The notes beneath the pieces are model-generated. The model made no database searches. It saw only the letters and a program-made list of their open reading frames with translations, and was not told the origin of the DNA. The position numbers and the translations under genes were made by a program. 64,000 nt of DNA from Piper betle (Eukaryota; Streptophyta; Magnoliopsida; Piperales; Piperaceae), in contig JAURVB010012387.1 in assembly GCA_033002965.1 (NCBI GenBank), forward strand, positions 1-64,000, in the 5' to 3' direction. Shown piece by piece: positions 32,116 to 45,113 of this stretch. Position 1 is the first letter of the stretch, and every line of letters begins with the position of its first letter.

Positions 32116-34873
32116 AAAAAAGATTTGAAAACAAGGATAAAAAACTAAATTGTGTCATGTGTCAACCTTGGTCAACCATAGACTAGACTTAAAAAATCTA
32201 TATGTAAAATTATCATGCAAAACTAGCTATTGGTTGGTGCAATTGACACCTAGGGGCAGGCTTGTCCTAAGTTAAAAACTATGCATCTTGGTGGTCTATG
32301 AGTTTTTGCATTTGAACTCCTAGGGTTGTGGTAATGATTCACAAAACCCAAATGGTAAACTACAAGTAATCACATGCGCTATCAAGACAGTGACCTCAGA
32401 CATCGACTTTGGCCCTTGCTTAGTGGGATGAAACAAAGCCTATGGCACAATACGTCTATTGAACCATTACATAAATAAAATAAAAAATCACAGAGACATG
32501 CTATTATATTTAATCGTTGTATGCTTCGACTAAACATGTGAAAACTATGAGGCTTGGCTTCATATTAATATATTGATATACTAATAACATGATTACTAAT
32601 AACTTATAACATGATAACATCTTGAAGAATGGTTTCAACCATCAATTCATCCATCTAATCATTGTAAAACAGAGGAACTAGAAATACCCAAAAAATGAAT
32701 AAACAACGGACCTGATTACGTGCTAATCCAAACTTTTGGATGCTCAGCTGCAAAATTCCTAATCTAAACATTAATAAACATACTATGTTTTGGCATGGGC
32801 GTCATGATGATCTCATTAGCTAAGATATCTGACATTCTAATCTAGAATAAGGTCTCAGTAAAATTATAATATTGTGAATTAGGATTTCAAGTCAATTATT
32901 TAAACCTATAGACTATGGTAAATTCACCATAGCAACTTTAAATTGAAGAAGTGGAAAAATGTGGAGCCACACCCAACCCGTGCTCGTAAATCAAAGTTTA
33001 TCATTATTAAAATAGTCCTATATCATTTAATTAATTAATATAGTTAAGATAATTATCAATCAACTTAAGGTTTAGTAGCCATGATCATTTCACAACAAAC
33101 TACGAGTTATAATATAATTATTTTAACAAATTAATCAATTAATCAACTTAGCCCAAGAAATGAGATCACCTAGATGCAGCCAAAAAATTATAAAGTTTAA
33201 TCTTTTTATTTTTTGACAATTATTAAATATATTAGTTGGTAGATTTTACAAATCTAGGCCAACATGAATAATTTAATTGGGGTTAAATGCGCTTAAGGAC
33301 AAGTGGGCTACTGAAGCATTTGTCTGTTTGGTGAAGGACAAGTCGTTTTACACTTAGGCTGCAACACACTTTTGGTTTAGCCGTAGTGAAACATAGAAGA
33401 CCCACGTTTCCGTAAAATACGGTGGTGTGGAATAAAAGAGTACGAGTTCGGAACCTCTTTAAAAATTCTTATGTTTGATTTATTGTAATTACTCTTTTTA
33501 TTCTTTAATTGGTTTTGGCTCATATATATAAATTGTTACAACTTGTATGGTGAGACTTGTTCGCCAACACTTAGTGATTATTTATATATAGTCAATTATA
33601 TTTGTTAGGTGCCTCCCCAGGACAAAATCCTTATGTCACTATATTTCGGTAATAACAATTTTGTTAAGTGTTTTGGTTTCTTCTTGCATACCGAAATTTT
33701 AAGTCAGAGGCTTCACCAACTATCTATTTCAACATGAAGATATTGGGCTTCAATTATTATTGCTTGTAATCTCTTGAGTGACATCTTTTTTAACTGATCA
33801 ATTTGATCTCAGGTGAGAGGGGCTGGCCTGAGGGTGGCTTCAAAGTCAGCGGCTTGCAACAGTTTTCTTCTCCAGTAGGGTACTCCTCGGCCAGATTCTG
33901 GTAGCTTCGTACTTCGACGGAGTTTGGGCTGGGCCTTGATCAACAAAGGGATGTGAGGGCTTCATGTTGGTAGTCTTGTACCAGCTTGGGAGGGCCAAAG
34001 TTGGCCAAAAGAGTTGCCGAAAAATGAGCCCCCACACTTGAAAAACAAGAAATGGATGAGTTCTCCTTGTCTTCTCTGGCTCCGAAGATGGATCTGGTCA
34101 CTGGGGACGGCTCCGGTGAGTGGGGAACAGGGCTTCGGCAAGGTTCTTCTTCTTTAGTTTCGCTCTACCTAACCTAGAAGATAAATCCTTCTCGGTTGAG
34201 CTGCACAAGCCTTCTCTCGCTTCTTCAGCACCTCTCAGTGGCTCATTCCCGTGTCCAAATTAGAGAGGCGGAGTGCATGGGTATATATAGGGGATGACAG
34301 GCTTGGGGAAGGGGTAAGCTGATGTTTGTGTCTTAGGTTAGATAAGGATGGTGAGGAGTTGGAGTGAAGGCCATCATGCACTTGCCCCATTTATCTACAC
34401 ACATGTACACACATATAAGGCAGGGTAAATATCAAAAGATCTCATTTATCTTATGCTCAAGCCACTCATTCTTGATTTTTTTATTTTTTTAAAAATGTGC
34501 TGACGTGGTCGAGTCAGTGCACCTGATTAACACTAGGCCCCTTGACGAAGAACTGATTGGGCGCCGCAAAAGTTTGTCATCAACGATAACATAGGTAGCC
34601 AAAATACTTTCCCAAATAAATAATATAGGGCCAACATGAATGTACAAAGGAAATAATCTAGAAAATAGTAAAGCATGGTTGTACCGGAGGTGGACACCTG
34701 GACACGGCAAGAGCGCTAAGGGAAATAGGCACCTATGTTCATAGTAGAAATTAGAACCTATGGATTTGGGTTTCTACAAGGAAAAGGGACGGACTCATGC
34801 TTATAAATATAGGCCACCCCATAGCCAATGTACAGAAAAAATCCATACCCTTTTAGTTGTGGTGATCTACTGG
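32116..34873. other. Unassigned sequence, no gene recognised
   Basis: AT-rich to about 33800, then a more GC-balanced segment to 34350. The minus-strand frames at 33846 and 34489 show no domain. The segment at 33840-34350 may be another LTR: read on the minus strand, a TATA-like run at 34289-34300 precedes a GC-richer leader-like tract. No terminal repeats or target duplication were found. Confidence 0.4.
34289..34300 (-). promoter_or_regulatory. TATA-like element
   Basis: On the minus strand CCTATATATACC precedes a leader-like tract without nearby ATG-rich AT sequence, as in LTR promoters. The run is also TATA-like on the plus strand, so direction is uncertain. Confidence 0.3.
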
Positions 34874-35416
34874 TGTAACACCCTAATTTGGCCCAGACAC
34901 ACTAAATCATGATGTTATAATTTATAAGGTTATTTATTGGGTTAGTAATTGGTATTAATATTGCGGAAGCAGTTCTTAACCATCAAGTAGGCTCAAGACA
35001 GGAAACTATATAAGGACTTAAATTCAATGCTTGTTGATCATACAATTATAAGAGAGATCTTTACTTAAAGGCTCCTAGCATGAGCACTTTGAGTTGCAAG
35101 AGAGGCAACACCTCCCTAATAACAAAGAGGGTATGATCGTTCCTAGCTACAACAGAGGCAACACCTCTCTCCTGCTGATGCATGATCCAGTTCTTTTACT
35201 TAGTTTCAATTTTAGAATTATATAAACTTATTCGTAGATAATAGCTAAGTGCTTGGCCATCTGTTCCACAACGCACAACTCTAATTAAACGCAGGCATTC
35301 TACAAGTGCTTGGCCATCTTACCCTAATACTTGGTCTTCACGTGTAGCTTTCAAGAGCGTGAACCATGAGTTCCTCTAGTTACATCGCTTAATCACACAA
35401 ACACAAACACAGTTGC

Positions 35417-38400
35417 TGCAACACGCCAAATCTAGTTTGCTATTAACCAAAGTGGAAATATTATTAGGGACCAAACCGATTCTCAACTCAATTAATTTCG
35501 TCAACCCAAACTTAAGCGGAATGGACCTACTCTAAGCATCATAAAAGAAAAGCATTCCACAATGAATCCATGAAATGCACAACCTAACAGGACGCTACAT
35601 GAATGATATGATAGCAAAAAAAAAAAAATCACCCCAAAAATCAAAGTCACACTGCAATCGATTTAAATATTATGGAAATCCTGTAAATAAACGGACAGGG
35701 TTTTCCCTAAAAGTGCAATAAGGAAACCATCCTAACATCATCATATCACAATATATATATATATAATAGTTAGTAAAACATATCACAACATCACATTCTA
35801 TTAGCATCATATTATTTTCTAAGTCATGATCCTTAGCTGAGTCTTGACCTATCTACTACTCTTATTCCTATGGGTAGAAGTTTACTAACTTTAAAATTAC
35901 CAACTTCATTCACAAAACATTTTAACTGATCATTAAACATCATCAAAATATTTCATAACAAGTTTTACACATTCACCGGCCTCACAATTAAGTGTCTTAT
36001 CACCAGGCATGCGTGTGTGCAAGGATGTCACTACTCATTCGTCAAGTTTGGCATATCATGTTGTATCTGATGCTCACCTATATATATAATAGAAAACCGT
36101 CAGTAATGGTTATCACTGGTCCAGAAAATAACTAATATCAAACTGTCTATGAGAGCTAACTCTCATTAAAAGAAAACCACGCATATACTCCAAAAGAACT
36201 CTCATAAGGGTAACTATTGAGGAGCCATCGAGCTATAGTCTGGATGGCATCCCGAACTGACTGGTCTAATGCCTCTCTCGACATTTTCTCATTCTCTTAT
36301 GGTCCCTCAGGACTACCAGTATATCCTAAACGCTCTCTAATCCTCTATATTTCTCTCGGCCTCGAGCATGAGGGCTGGATACTCTTAGGCAGTCGCCTTT
36401 AGTACCCGAACGTGTGCTGTACTAAACAGTACTCATGAACCCCACATTTTTCCGGGTGTAAGGAACTCAAAACGTGGGCTGTCAGGATCCCTCAGGAATA
36501 GAATAGCCTCTCACTAATCCAGAGCCCACTATGATTGACACATGCACCCGCTCATGGTACGTGTGAGTTAGTTTCACCATCTCTCATCTCACTGAAAACT
36601 CGATAAAAAATCTTCTTTCGGCCTAGGAAGGGATTGAATAATTTAAGCCCGAAGGCAACTTGCGGTGGATCTTGTTTTCGAAATTAGACTCGATGGATCT
36701 CATCCTCAAGGGTTGTTAATTTCTGAGAAATGTTTTGCTAAAATGACCCATGTTAAGTGTGGTCTAATAAATCACGACTTAACATGTCTGACAACATACA
36801 ATCCAAAGCAATAGTATAATAGATCGATAATTAAGAGTACGAGTCCTAAACGGACCTAGTAGAAGCTCCCAACAGGGTATCGCGCTTAAGGGGCGAGCTC
36901 CTACACCAAACCTACACAAACAGGACTAAATTATAATGCCCATTTACTCGTATATGATGTATGAAGGACATGATAGATAAATCAAACAACACTAGGTAAG
37001 CTTTCATATCCTAATCAATCCAACAATTCCTAACAATCATGTCATATAAATCTATATTCCTAGGTGATCATGTCATCACAACACAAATTTGTTACTAAGT
37101 AATTGTAACATATCAATTAACTAAATAAAGATCATAATTTTTGATAATATAGCTAATATTCAATCTTAATAGTTTAATCATTAAAACTAGATGTGTAATT
37201 CACAAGTCTAAATATCTAACCTTAATGAACAGCAATATGGACATGCACACATTTTTAATTAGCTAATCAATAATTTTTCATAATTACAACAACAAAATTT
37301 CAAAATCCTAAAATTATTACACAATCAAATCTATAAATATTACCAAAATGATGTACATGCTGATGATGGTCAGTCATGTATAAAAAAATGAAATAAAAAT
37401 TAAATCTTTTTACCTAAGTTGGCGATTACATGGCAATGGCAGTGACCGCTGCAGTTACCGGTACCGTGAGGAGGAGACAGCAGCTGTGATTGCCATCCCA
37501 AGGGCCAAACTGACAAGGGAAAGGGTAGGTCAACATGGTTGGAGCACTGCTGGCCGGCAGCGATGGTCAATCACCGGCAATGGCAGCTGTGGGTTGTGGC
37601 CGACTAAGGTGAGGGCGTACAAGTTGTGGGGTCAGCTAGGGAGTGGGGACAAGGGCTAGGGCTGGTTGAGGTTGGCTAGGGGGTGGACTGTGTAGCCGGA
37701 AGCAATGCGTGACTAGCTGGCAATGGTGCTAGTCTCCAGTGAACATGCATGTAAGTGGTGGCCCTATTTTTAGCAAAGGTCACCATGCAAGTTATCGTAC
37801 AGGCCGGGGAATGGACAGAAAGGATGAGGGAATGGCTAGGGAGGGTCGCCAGAGGTCATTGCCAGCTTTGATGGCAGGTGGTGACATATGCAAGCAGCGA
37901 TGGGTGATAGTAGGTGGAAAAACAAAGAGAAAAGGAGGTAGAGAAGGAAGGAAGAAGGGGTGGTAGTGAGGTGGAGTCGACGGTGAGGGGGGTCATTGAG
38001 GTAGTGGTAGTCGGTGGCGGTGAGGGCAGTCACCGGCGGAGCATGGGGAGAAAAAGGGAAAAAAAGGTCAGGTGGCTTGGAGAAGGAGGCCAGGGGAGAA
38101 TAAGATGAAGAAAAGAAAAGGTCTAGGGCAGTCTTGTAATTAAAACTTGACTCATTCCCGATTCAAGTCAAAAATAATAATTAAATTTTAAAAGAAAAAA
38201 TAAATAAATATGATAAAATTCTATAAATTAAAATATGCTCAAATAAATAAAATAACACGTTCTAAACCTACCAACCCACCTAAAATCCTATCGAACACAT
38301 CCTAACACGATAAATGACCTATTTCTCATTTCTACGGTCTAATGCATGAAATAATAAAAATTTGGCATACTGTTGTTTATTCTGATAACTCATTTTCCTG

Positions 38401-38574
38401 CTGTATTACTGATGTTATCATCATACACATGGGTATACTTGACCCTCGTGGCTCATGACGCATGGCCGGCCTCGGCTCGAGAGCACGTGTTCTAAAACTG
38501 ACTTGACTTCGGACTAACAGCTGAACTGATTAGTTCGCAATTATAAAATTCTGAATCGAGTGACCGGATTTATT
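35417..38574 (-). mobile_element. Solo LTR, family A, minus strand, with perfect target-site duplication
   Basis: The 3158-bp sequence has left terminus TGCAACACGCC and right terminus GTGACCGGATTTATT, decayed forms of the A ends. GTTGC lies at 35412-35416 and 38575-38579. In minus orientation it shows the palindrome (35700), the AAGGCAACTTGCGGTGGATC block (36651), AGGGGCGAGCTCC (36888), a GC-rich block (37430-38110) and the CCAACCCACC block (38272). It is the longest A copy in the window. Frames at 36217 and 37739-38108 are LTR shadows. Confidence 0.88.
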
Positions 38575-39363
38575 GTTGCAACCAAATAAATTTAGAGTAC
38601 CTTGAACACTCCAACATCAGTTCTATGACTTTGAGGCTTACACACCTTGCAGAAGATTATTGGACATTACCCTATAGTTATTTTCCTGCATGGAAGAGAC
38701 AATAATAAGAATATTAAAGACAAACACAAGGGTCACACATACACTACTGCCATCCAACTTGAATCATAGCATATTGTTCCACATGAGTCTTAGGGTTCCT
38801 GTCCACATAATGGTACATTATATAACTCCATAATTCCAAAATACATGAGTCAAATCCCCAAAATTCACAAATCTGACACATAACAATACCGCATAAGAGA
38901 CTCATCAAACATCAAGGAACAATCCCCCCACCATGAGCCCTCTGATCCTTCCACCTATGTCGGCCACTGTAGTGGGTACTCACCTACATATGTATAGGAA
39001 AAGCTTCAAGTTTCATTACCAATCTAAAAATAACTATCGATCATCAATACAGGCATATGGGTATCTTAATACTGTTCAACTAATTTTAATGCATCACACA
39101 AGTGCACAGATCGTACAAGTTATAAAGTGATGAGTGAGTATCATTCCCACAAGAATTTGATATTGTCGTGTAAATTGTTGATAATAGATCTTCTATACTT
39201 AGGAAACTAATTACGGGAAAATGCATAATTGTAAAAATAAGCTAACATGAATCTACTCTAATCTATCCAAAGCGATTGATGACATGAAACCGGTGCAACT
39301 AATCTAATTAAGAAAATAGTGCAAGGGCATAGAGATATCAAATCATAGTCAAAGTTAAGAGAG

Positions 39364-39429
39364 GTTGTCTTCCTTAATAAAAATGGAACTGGGTTAGTTG
39401 TCTTCCTTAATAAAAATGGAACTGGGTTA
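39364..39429 (+). repeat. 33-bp tandem duplication in Athila-like 3' LTR
   Basis: Two adjacent units begin GTTGTCTTCCTTAATAAAAA. The 5' LTR has one unit (near 50840), so this duplication arose after insertion. Confidence 0.9.
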
Positions 39430-40441
39430 TTTAATTTCAATTAGTTAATAGGTAACACGGCTTATCATGTTTATAAAGTTACAATTGATTGGAGTTGATA
39501 TTAAGGAAGGCGGGTTTAATTGTAAAGGGCTTCTGTTACATATTACAACCTACTACATTCCTATGCAAATAAGATCAGGTTGGTGCATTATGAACAACTC
39601 TCTCATATAGATATTTAAAACTCAAATGCATTCCTACAATCATAATCATAAACTACTTCATCCACAAACACCGTCGACCTACCTACTCCTTGCACAAATT
39701 ATCATCTCTTAATCTTGCAAGAGTTAGCTACTATCTTGAACCATTAAGAATAGGTATGAAGTAATTAACTAGCAACCAATGTAACAAAATAAAGACAATA
39801 AAATATGTTCCATATTAACTAAGATCCATCATGCATCCCAGATCACCATGGTTTACCCCATGAAAGAATTGTAGTACATTTTAGGATCCATCAAAGAAAA
39901 TAATACATCAAAAGGTGGAGGGAAAGATTTATGCAAATTTGTAACGATGAGGCCTTGACATGTACTTTTCTTCAACAACATTCTTGTCCTTGTAGTTCAG
40001 CTTCCATAGAATTTTCTTTTGATCTTAAACCCTCCTTCAGGTTGGCAGTGGCACTGAGGAATTGAAAAAGAAGAAGAATATTGGGTTCTCCAAGAAAGAG
40101 ATCGAGAGAGTCTCTTCTGTTGGCATGAGTGAATGGGGATCTATAATGACTTGAAGTTGGAGATCACAAAGAGCTTTCCCAACAACTTCCTGTCATAAGA
40201 TTAGCATTGTGTATGCTAACCCAACCATCATTTCCTAGACAATGTGATCTAGTCTTGTTCCCTTGTTCCTAATTTCCCTTAATGATCTAAATTAGGTAAG
40301 TGTGTTCCCTTCTTGCTTATCAAGGTGTCCTTCTGATGGCTCATAGTTGTGGGCTTAGCTGAGCATGTAGATTTGCTGCAAAGCTTGCAGAGTTGCAGGT
40401 CTGTCGTCCTAGTCAAAGACTTGAGCAGGGTCTTGCAAAGT

Positions 40442-42230
40442 TTTAAAACCTCAAAAATAACTAGGTTATTTTATTTAGGGTTTTGTAAATCTTAAAACGA
40501 ATCTTTAATATTATTTAATTAAATTAATTCTTGGGAATCAATATCATAAATTATCAATTATGACCTTTAGTGTACCAGTACAATGGTATTTATGGATGGT
40601 TTTAAATAAGCTTTCTTTTTTGAATTTTTAGGATTGAGAGTTTTGAGTGCGAGTTGACACCAATTTGCATTAACTCAATAATCCATTTTTTTCACTTATC
40701 GTTATCACACAAATGGTTGGTGTTTAATATAGTTATGTGTGATTATGTTCTTTTTTATAAAAGTTTAATGTAGTGACTTCTTGAATTCGATACATATTCT
40801 TCTATATAAAAGAGAGTTCTATTGATGTTAAATAAAACATCATCTTGATAGTTTGTGAGCACATTTGGCTCACAAAGGGAAGGCTTTAGAGAAGTTTCAT
40901 TCATATTAGGATCGTTTGTCATTGTTGCAGGTGCCTCATCACAATTCAAGGTCAGTATAATTACTCAAAATATTATATATTCCTATTCGGCAGCCTAGGT
41001 TGGCCTGAACCTATATTCGACTACCATACCCCCAACACAATTGGGGTTAAAGAACTGACTTAGTCTGACACAGGGCTGCACCCTTAAATTTCTTGAAAGA
41101 TAAAATACATGCCCCCATGCCAAAAGGGTTGAAAGGGCACAATGGCAAAAGACAACTCATTATGCACTTGTGATTCCAAAAGATTGAGGCAATGGAAAAT
41201 ATCAGTAACTAAAGACCATGGGCCACGTAGCGTGTGTGCGCATACATGGGGTTGTAGTTGGATGGGGTGGTCGCCCCTATCAGCAGAATAAAAGTTTGAC
41301 ATATGCTCATATTACTAAAAGACTCAAATTCAGATGTTGTAGAATATATTAACTTGTTTCTTATAATTATATAACTTAGTGTTTTTAACACTAATGTGGA
41401 ATTGCCTCCACAGGTGTGAGCATTATGGAAGGATGGGTAAAGTTGGGACACCTGGAGAACTTTGTTATTAGACTATTATTTTTTCCTCATATGCTGTTAT
41501 ACTTCTAGCTTGTTTGCATGGCAATGAGATTTCGGTTCATTTCATGGAATTTATATTATTCGGAGTATTTGTTATATTATATTTTATTTCAAGGCACGAC
41601 TTAGAATTTGAACTATAACTATTTCCCTAAGTATGAATTTTATTTGTACGATTTAAAAATAATATTATGTCATGGGTTAATTTAAAATGTTAAAAATTAA
41701 TAGAAAATTAATTTATAAGGCAATTAGTTTTATATAGTAATACTTGGCTAGTGGCTCAAAACCAGTAGGTTGTTATAGTTAGTATCAGAGCTGTGTTTCC
41801 CACAGAACCATGCAAATGAGTCATTGCCTTATTGAAAGTCTAAGAGACCACTATCCCAGGGTAAACTTCTTTTATATAAGCATTGATTATTCTTTTATAG
41901 ATATAATTTTCATTGTTTTAGATGGTAAGTAATTATGGGTGTGCACAAAATGGGTTGCGGGCAATGCGAGTTAATATTAAAAGGCTCCTTTTTACAACTT
42001 CTTAAGGGTGTAGGGACTAGAGGAGTGTCCAAGAGTTAGAAGTGATAGGTTGGGAGGTTGGTGTAACAACTATATTAGGTAGTTCAAGATATTTCTTCAT
42101 CTAAAAAATTTTGTTGCTATGGTATGCAAATAAATTACAAGACATTAAGGAAGGACTACTAGATTTTTTGAGATACTTAGTTTTATATAGTAACACTTGG
42201 CTCATGGCTTGAAATGAGTAGGTTGTTACA
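40442..42230 (+). mobile_element. Family E element, internally deleted, nested in Athila-like LTR
   Basis: It consists of a full LTR (40442-41777), a primer site, about 0.4 kb of leader and only the last ~52 bp of a second LTR, ending TTGTTACA at 42230. AAAGT at 40437-40441 and 42231-42235 is a perfect target-site duplication. The second LTR tail repeats 41728-41777 closely. The rest of the element, including all coding sequence, is deleted. The frames at 40755 and 41084-41451 are LTR shadows. Confidence 0.9.
41780..41791 (+). other. Primer-binding site of E element (tRNA-iMet type)
   Basis: TAGTATCAGAGC lies two bases after the LTR end, one transition from TGGTATCAGAGC. The second E copy has TGGCATCAGAGC at 63279. 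Confidence 0.8.
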
Positions 42231-42939
42231 AAAGTTTTGCAAAATCGATTGTGTACAAGAATTTTTATACTAGGACATGTCCACAAGTGGTTCATCGTAG
42301 GTTGATGGAGGAACAATCTGACTTCTACTTGAAAATATGCACGGGCTTTCACCAACTCCCTTCAAAAGATAACCTTTTGATTGGATTCAAATGCAAAGTT
42401 TATATTTTTGATATTTTACAAGTTTTCAAATTTTTTTGTTTTGTTTTTTGAAATCGCTAGAAAGAATAGGTGCCTGGCTTGAAAGTGGCATGCAAAATCT
42501 ATAAATATGCTGACCAATCTCCAAATCATGAAGTCCTTAGACTTAAACTTTGCCTAGTCCCTAGTAAAATAAAATAAATTGCAATAATTCCAATGTCTGT
42601 TAAAAACTGTCAGTGGTGAGAATTTATAGAATTTATAGAAGAGATCATGAGCAATCTTTTTACAGAAATGATTATCCCTCCCAAGATAATCAACTAAAGA
42701 TAAATTGGGAGTTCTACATAGCTCAGGCAGATTAGCTCATCAAAAGTTCCAAAGTTAGGTGGTTCTCTACGCAAAATCAAATTTTGGAATAGCAAGAACC
42801 AGAAGGTTTTGTTAGGTTGTAATGTGGCTAGTGCTTCAATTAGATTTGCATTTAGGAAAACAAGCAAAGACATCACTAACACTATATTTTTCTTTATCTG
42901 ATCGTTGTGCTCATTAGGGTAGTGACTATATTAATTTTT

Positions 42940-43040
42940 CTTTTTCTTCCTGCTTTGATGCTCCTTCTCAAAGTCAGATTTCTTTCCTCTCTTCTCTTTC
43001 TTTCTTCTCATCCCCTTTTCTCTCCTATTTTTTTAAAAAC
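42940..43040 (-). repeat. Polypyrimidine run in post-integrase region of Athila-like element
   Basis: Plus strand runs such as TCTTCTCTTTCTTTC make a purine-rich tract in the element's own direction. It is about 400 bp from the 3' LTR, too far to be the normal plus-strand primer. Confidence 0.6.
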
Positions 43041-43093
43041 ATTTACAGAATAAACAATACCATAAATAAAAGTAATCATGATCTAGGTTACCG

Positions 43094-43710
43094 TGTAGCA
43101 CCTCATTTTAGTTCACCCGCGAACCAAACTGGAAATGCTACCGGCTACCGAACCATTCGCTAATTTACGTGATTTGGTTAAGCCAACTAGGATCTAACCA
43201 CGGTGTCTCAAGATGGTGATGCGAACATACAATGCATGGATAGGATGTTTAGGTTCTAATATTATTCTAAATAGATGATATGATGTGCCATCACAATCAA
43301 ACAAGGCAAACTCATTACAACTTTGAAAAACCAATATTTTTAAAACAAAACGGATAGTGTCCCATAAAAGTATAATAGGGACCACCCTTGTAAAACACAT
43401 GACTTGAGTCAGGGTTTTATACTCATGAACTGATCAGTTCAGCCGTCGATCTGAGTCGAGTCAGTTTCAAAACGTGCGCCAAGCTGAGGACGGCCGTGTA
43501 TTATGAGCCATGAGAGCCAAGTATACCTTAGTGTATGATGATAACATTAGTAACACAGTAGGAAAATGAGTTATCAGAATCTACGATAGTATGCCAGACT
43601 TTTTTTTTATGCATTAGATTGTGGAAATTAGAATTAAGCCGTTTATCATGTTAGGATGTGTAAGTTATGATTTTGGGTGGGTTGGTAGTTTAGAACATGT
43701 TATTTTTTCA
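43094..43710. mobile_element. Rearranged A LTR pieces, joined as inverted halves
   Basis: 43094-43392 is the minus-strand 3' end of an A LTR (TGTAGCACCTC through the inverted CCCCTA palindrome). It is directly followed at 43393 by the plus-strand 5' start of an A LTR (TGTAAAACACATGACTTGAG), which runs to about 43710 and stops. No matching target duplication was found around the pair. Confidence 0.75.
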
Positions 43711-43739
43711 TTTATTTGGGCATATTTTCTATTTGGTCC

Positions 43740-44400
43740 TTTTTATTTTCTTCTTTCCTTCATCACTGATCTTTTGTTTTGTGCGACTAAGCAATGCCCT
43801 TGCCCTTCATTTCCTACCCTGCAGTAGCTTGCTTGTGTGCCTTATTTTTCCTGTTGATCCTTCTTTTGCCTTTGTCTCCACTGTTTCCTTTGCTGCTTCA
43901 GATTGGGCCAATTCATTTCCTGATCCTACAAGTTTTGGTGGTGAATTGGTGATGGTAATACTTGGTGTGGCCCTAGTTGACTTTCTGAGCAATAGCTTCC
44001 TTGCATCCTACTTCATGGTCATGGCCCTCGCATTTTTTCCCCTTTCTCCTTATTGAAACCTGGCTTCTTTTTCTCTTTTTTAGCCAATTTAGTTCCTTGC
44101 TTTACAAGTGTCTTCATGAAAAAGGATGTGATTGCTGGTTGCTTGGGATCTCTTTCTGTGGGTAAAGGGAGCAATGGAGATCCTTCTTTTTCACTGTCTG
44201 ATATTTCCCCTAAACTTGGTATTTTCTTTGCATGCTTCTGTTGGATCATAGCATATATAGTTTCATGGTCTGATGCCTCTTTCCGAGGATCCCCTGATTG
44301 TGCTAGTGACTCATCAGGCTTTGGGCTGTCAGGTTTTTTGGATAGGCCACTTTGAATTTGGCAGCATGCTGCTTCGGACAGGCCATCCTAATTTGATGTT
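43740..44400 (-). pseudogene. Post-integrase reading frame of Athila-like element, function unknown
   Basis: Two minus-strand frames, at 44400-44019 and 43992-43807, read through charged, Ser/Lys/Glu/Pro-rich sequence with a short shift between them. Upstream part: LSKKPDSPKPDESLAQSGD, then TIYAMIQQKHAKKIPSLGE and PTERDPKQPAITSFFMKT, then a lysine cluster. Athila elements carry an extra reading frame here, sometimes called env-like (established knowledge). I see no signal peptide or membrane segment in this one, so an envelope-like role is not supported. QPAITSFF has the form of a PCNA-interacting (PIP) box, which may be chance. The frames on the plus strand (43621-44355) are the complement. 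Confidence 0.5.
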
Positions 44401-44950
44401 CATGTGCAAACTGTAAGCATCTCCACACAAAATGGTGGTCAAAATAATACGTACAAAATGTAATCTTTGCATTCTTCGTCTATTCCTTAAATAAAAGATA
44501 CATTTTTGAGGCTTACACATCAGTAATAGATCTATGAATAGATACATTTCCATTTCAGCAATCAAGAGAAATTCATGCATACTAGACTATATGCAAATCT
44601 ACAAGATAATTGCTTAGCAGGTAATTTATTTCACCATAGTTACTATGATTTCTTCAAAATGTTATTTTACTGGTCATGCAATAGTTCAAACCAAGTGCCA
44701 ATACAAGAGATTGAGTATGAAGATTGAGATTAAACCACATACTTGTGTGCAAGAATTCAAAATTGCTCTTGATTGGAAGTAGTGAGCGAACGGTGCTTGC
44801 GCTAGTGAAAGGGGGAGGTAGAAAAACTTTACCTTGGGGTTGGCCTTCCTCGATATATCTTTTGATTGGTTCTTGGGTCAGTTCGATCGTTCCTTTCTGA
44901 GTGACCCAGAAATTGCTTCATCTAAAAAGGAGGTGTCAGTGAAAAGGAGA

Positions 44951-44973
44951 ATATATATATATATATATATATA
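44951..44973. repeat. (AT)n microsatellite
   Basis: Uninterrupted AT run just downstream of the integrase in the element's orientation. Confidence 0.95.
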
Positions 44974-45113
44974 GAATAACAAACAATTGTTGGGTTCCCT
45001 CCAGAAAGTGCTTGTTTACAATCCCTAGCATGACTTTGCTCCAGTTATCTTGAAGTTATCAAGAAGGATGAAGTAGGATGGGTTACATCTTCTCCATGGT
45101 AGTGCTCGAGTTT

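Larger units (their letters stand above)
39073..42528 (-). repeat. 3' LTR of Athila-like element, interrupted by E element
   Basis: Collinear with the 5' LTR from its left end (TGTTCAACTAATTTTAATG against TGTTGTGCTAATTTTAATG) to its right end (CAATCTCCAAATCA against CAATCTACAAGTTATCA). An E-family insertion with AAAGT duplication occupies 40442-42230. I do not see a convincing polypurine tract next to 42528. Confidence 0.9.

Noticed and set aside
33846..34710. A host gene with a TATA box
   Set aside because: The minus-strand frames are short and lack any recognisable domain; an LTR promoter is the simpler reading.
42529..42545. Polypurine tract of the Athila-like element beside its 3' LTR
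   Set aside because: The sequence next to the LTR is mixed in composition on both strands. The purine-rich run at 42940-43040 is too far away.
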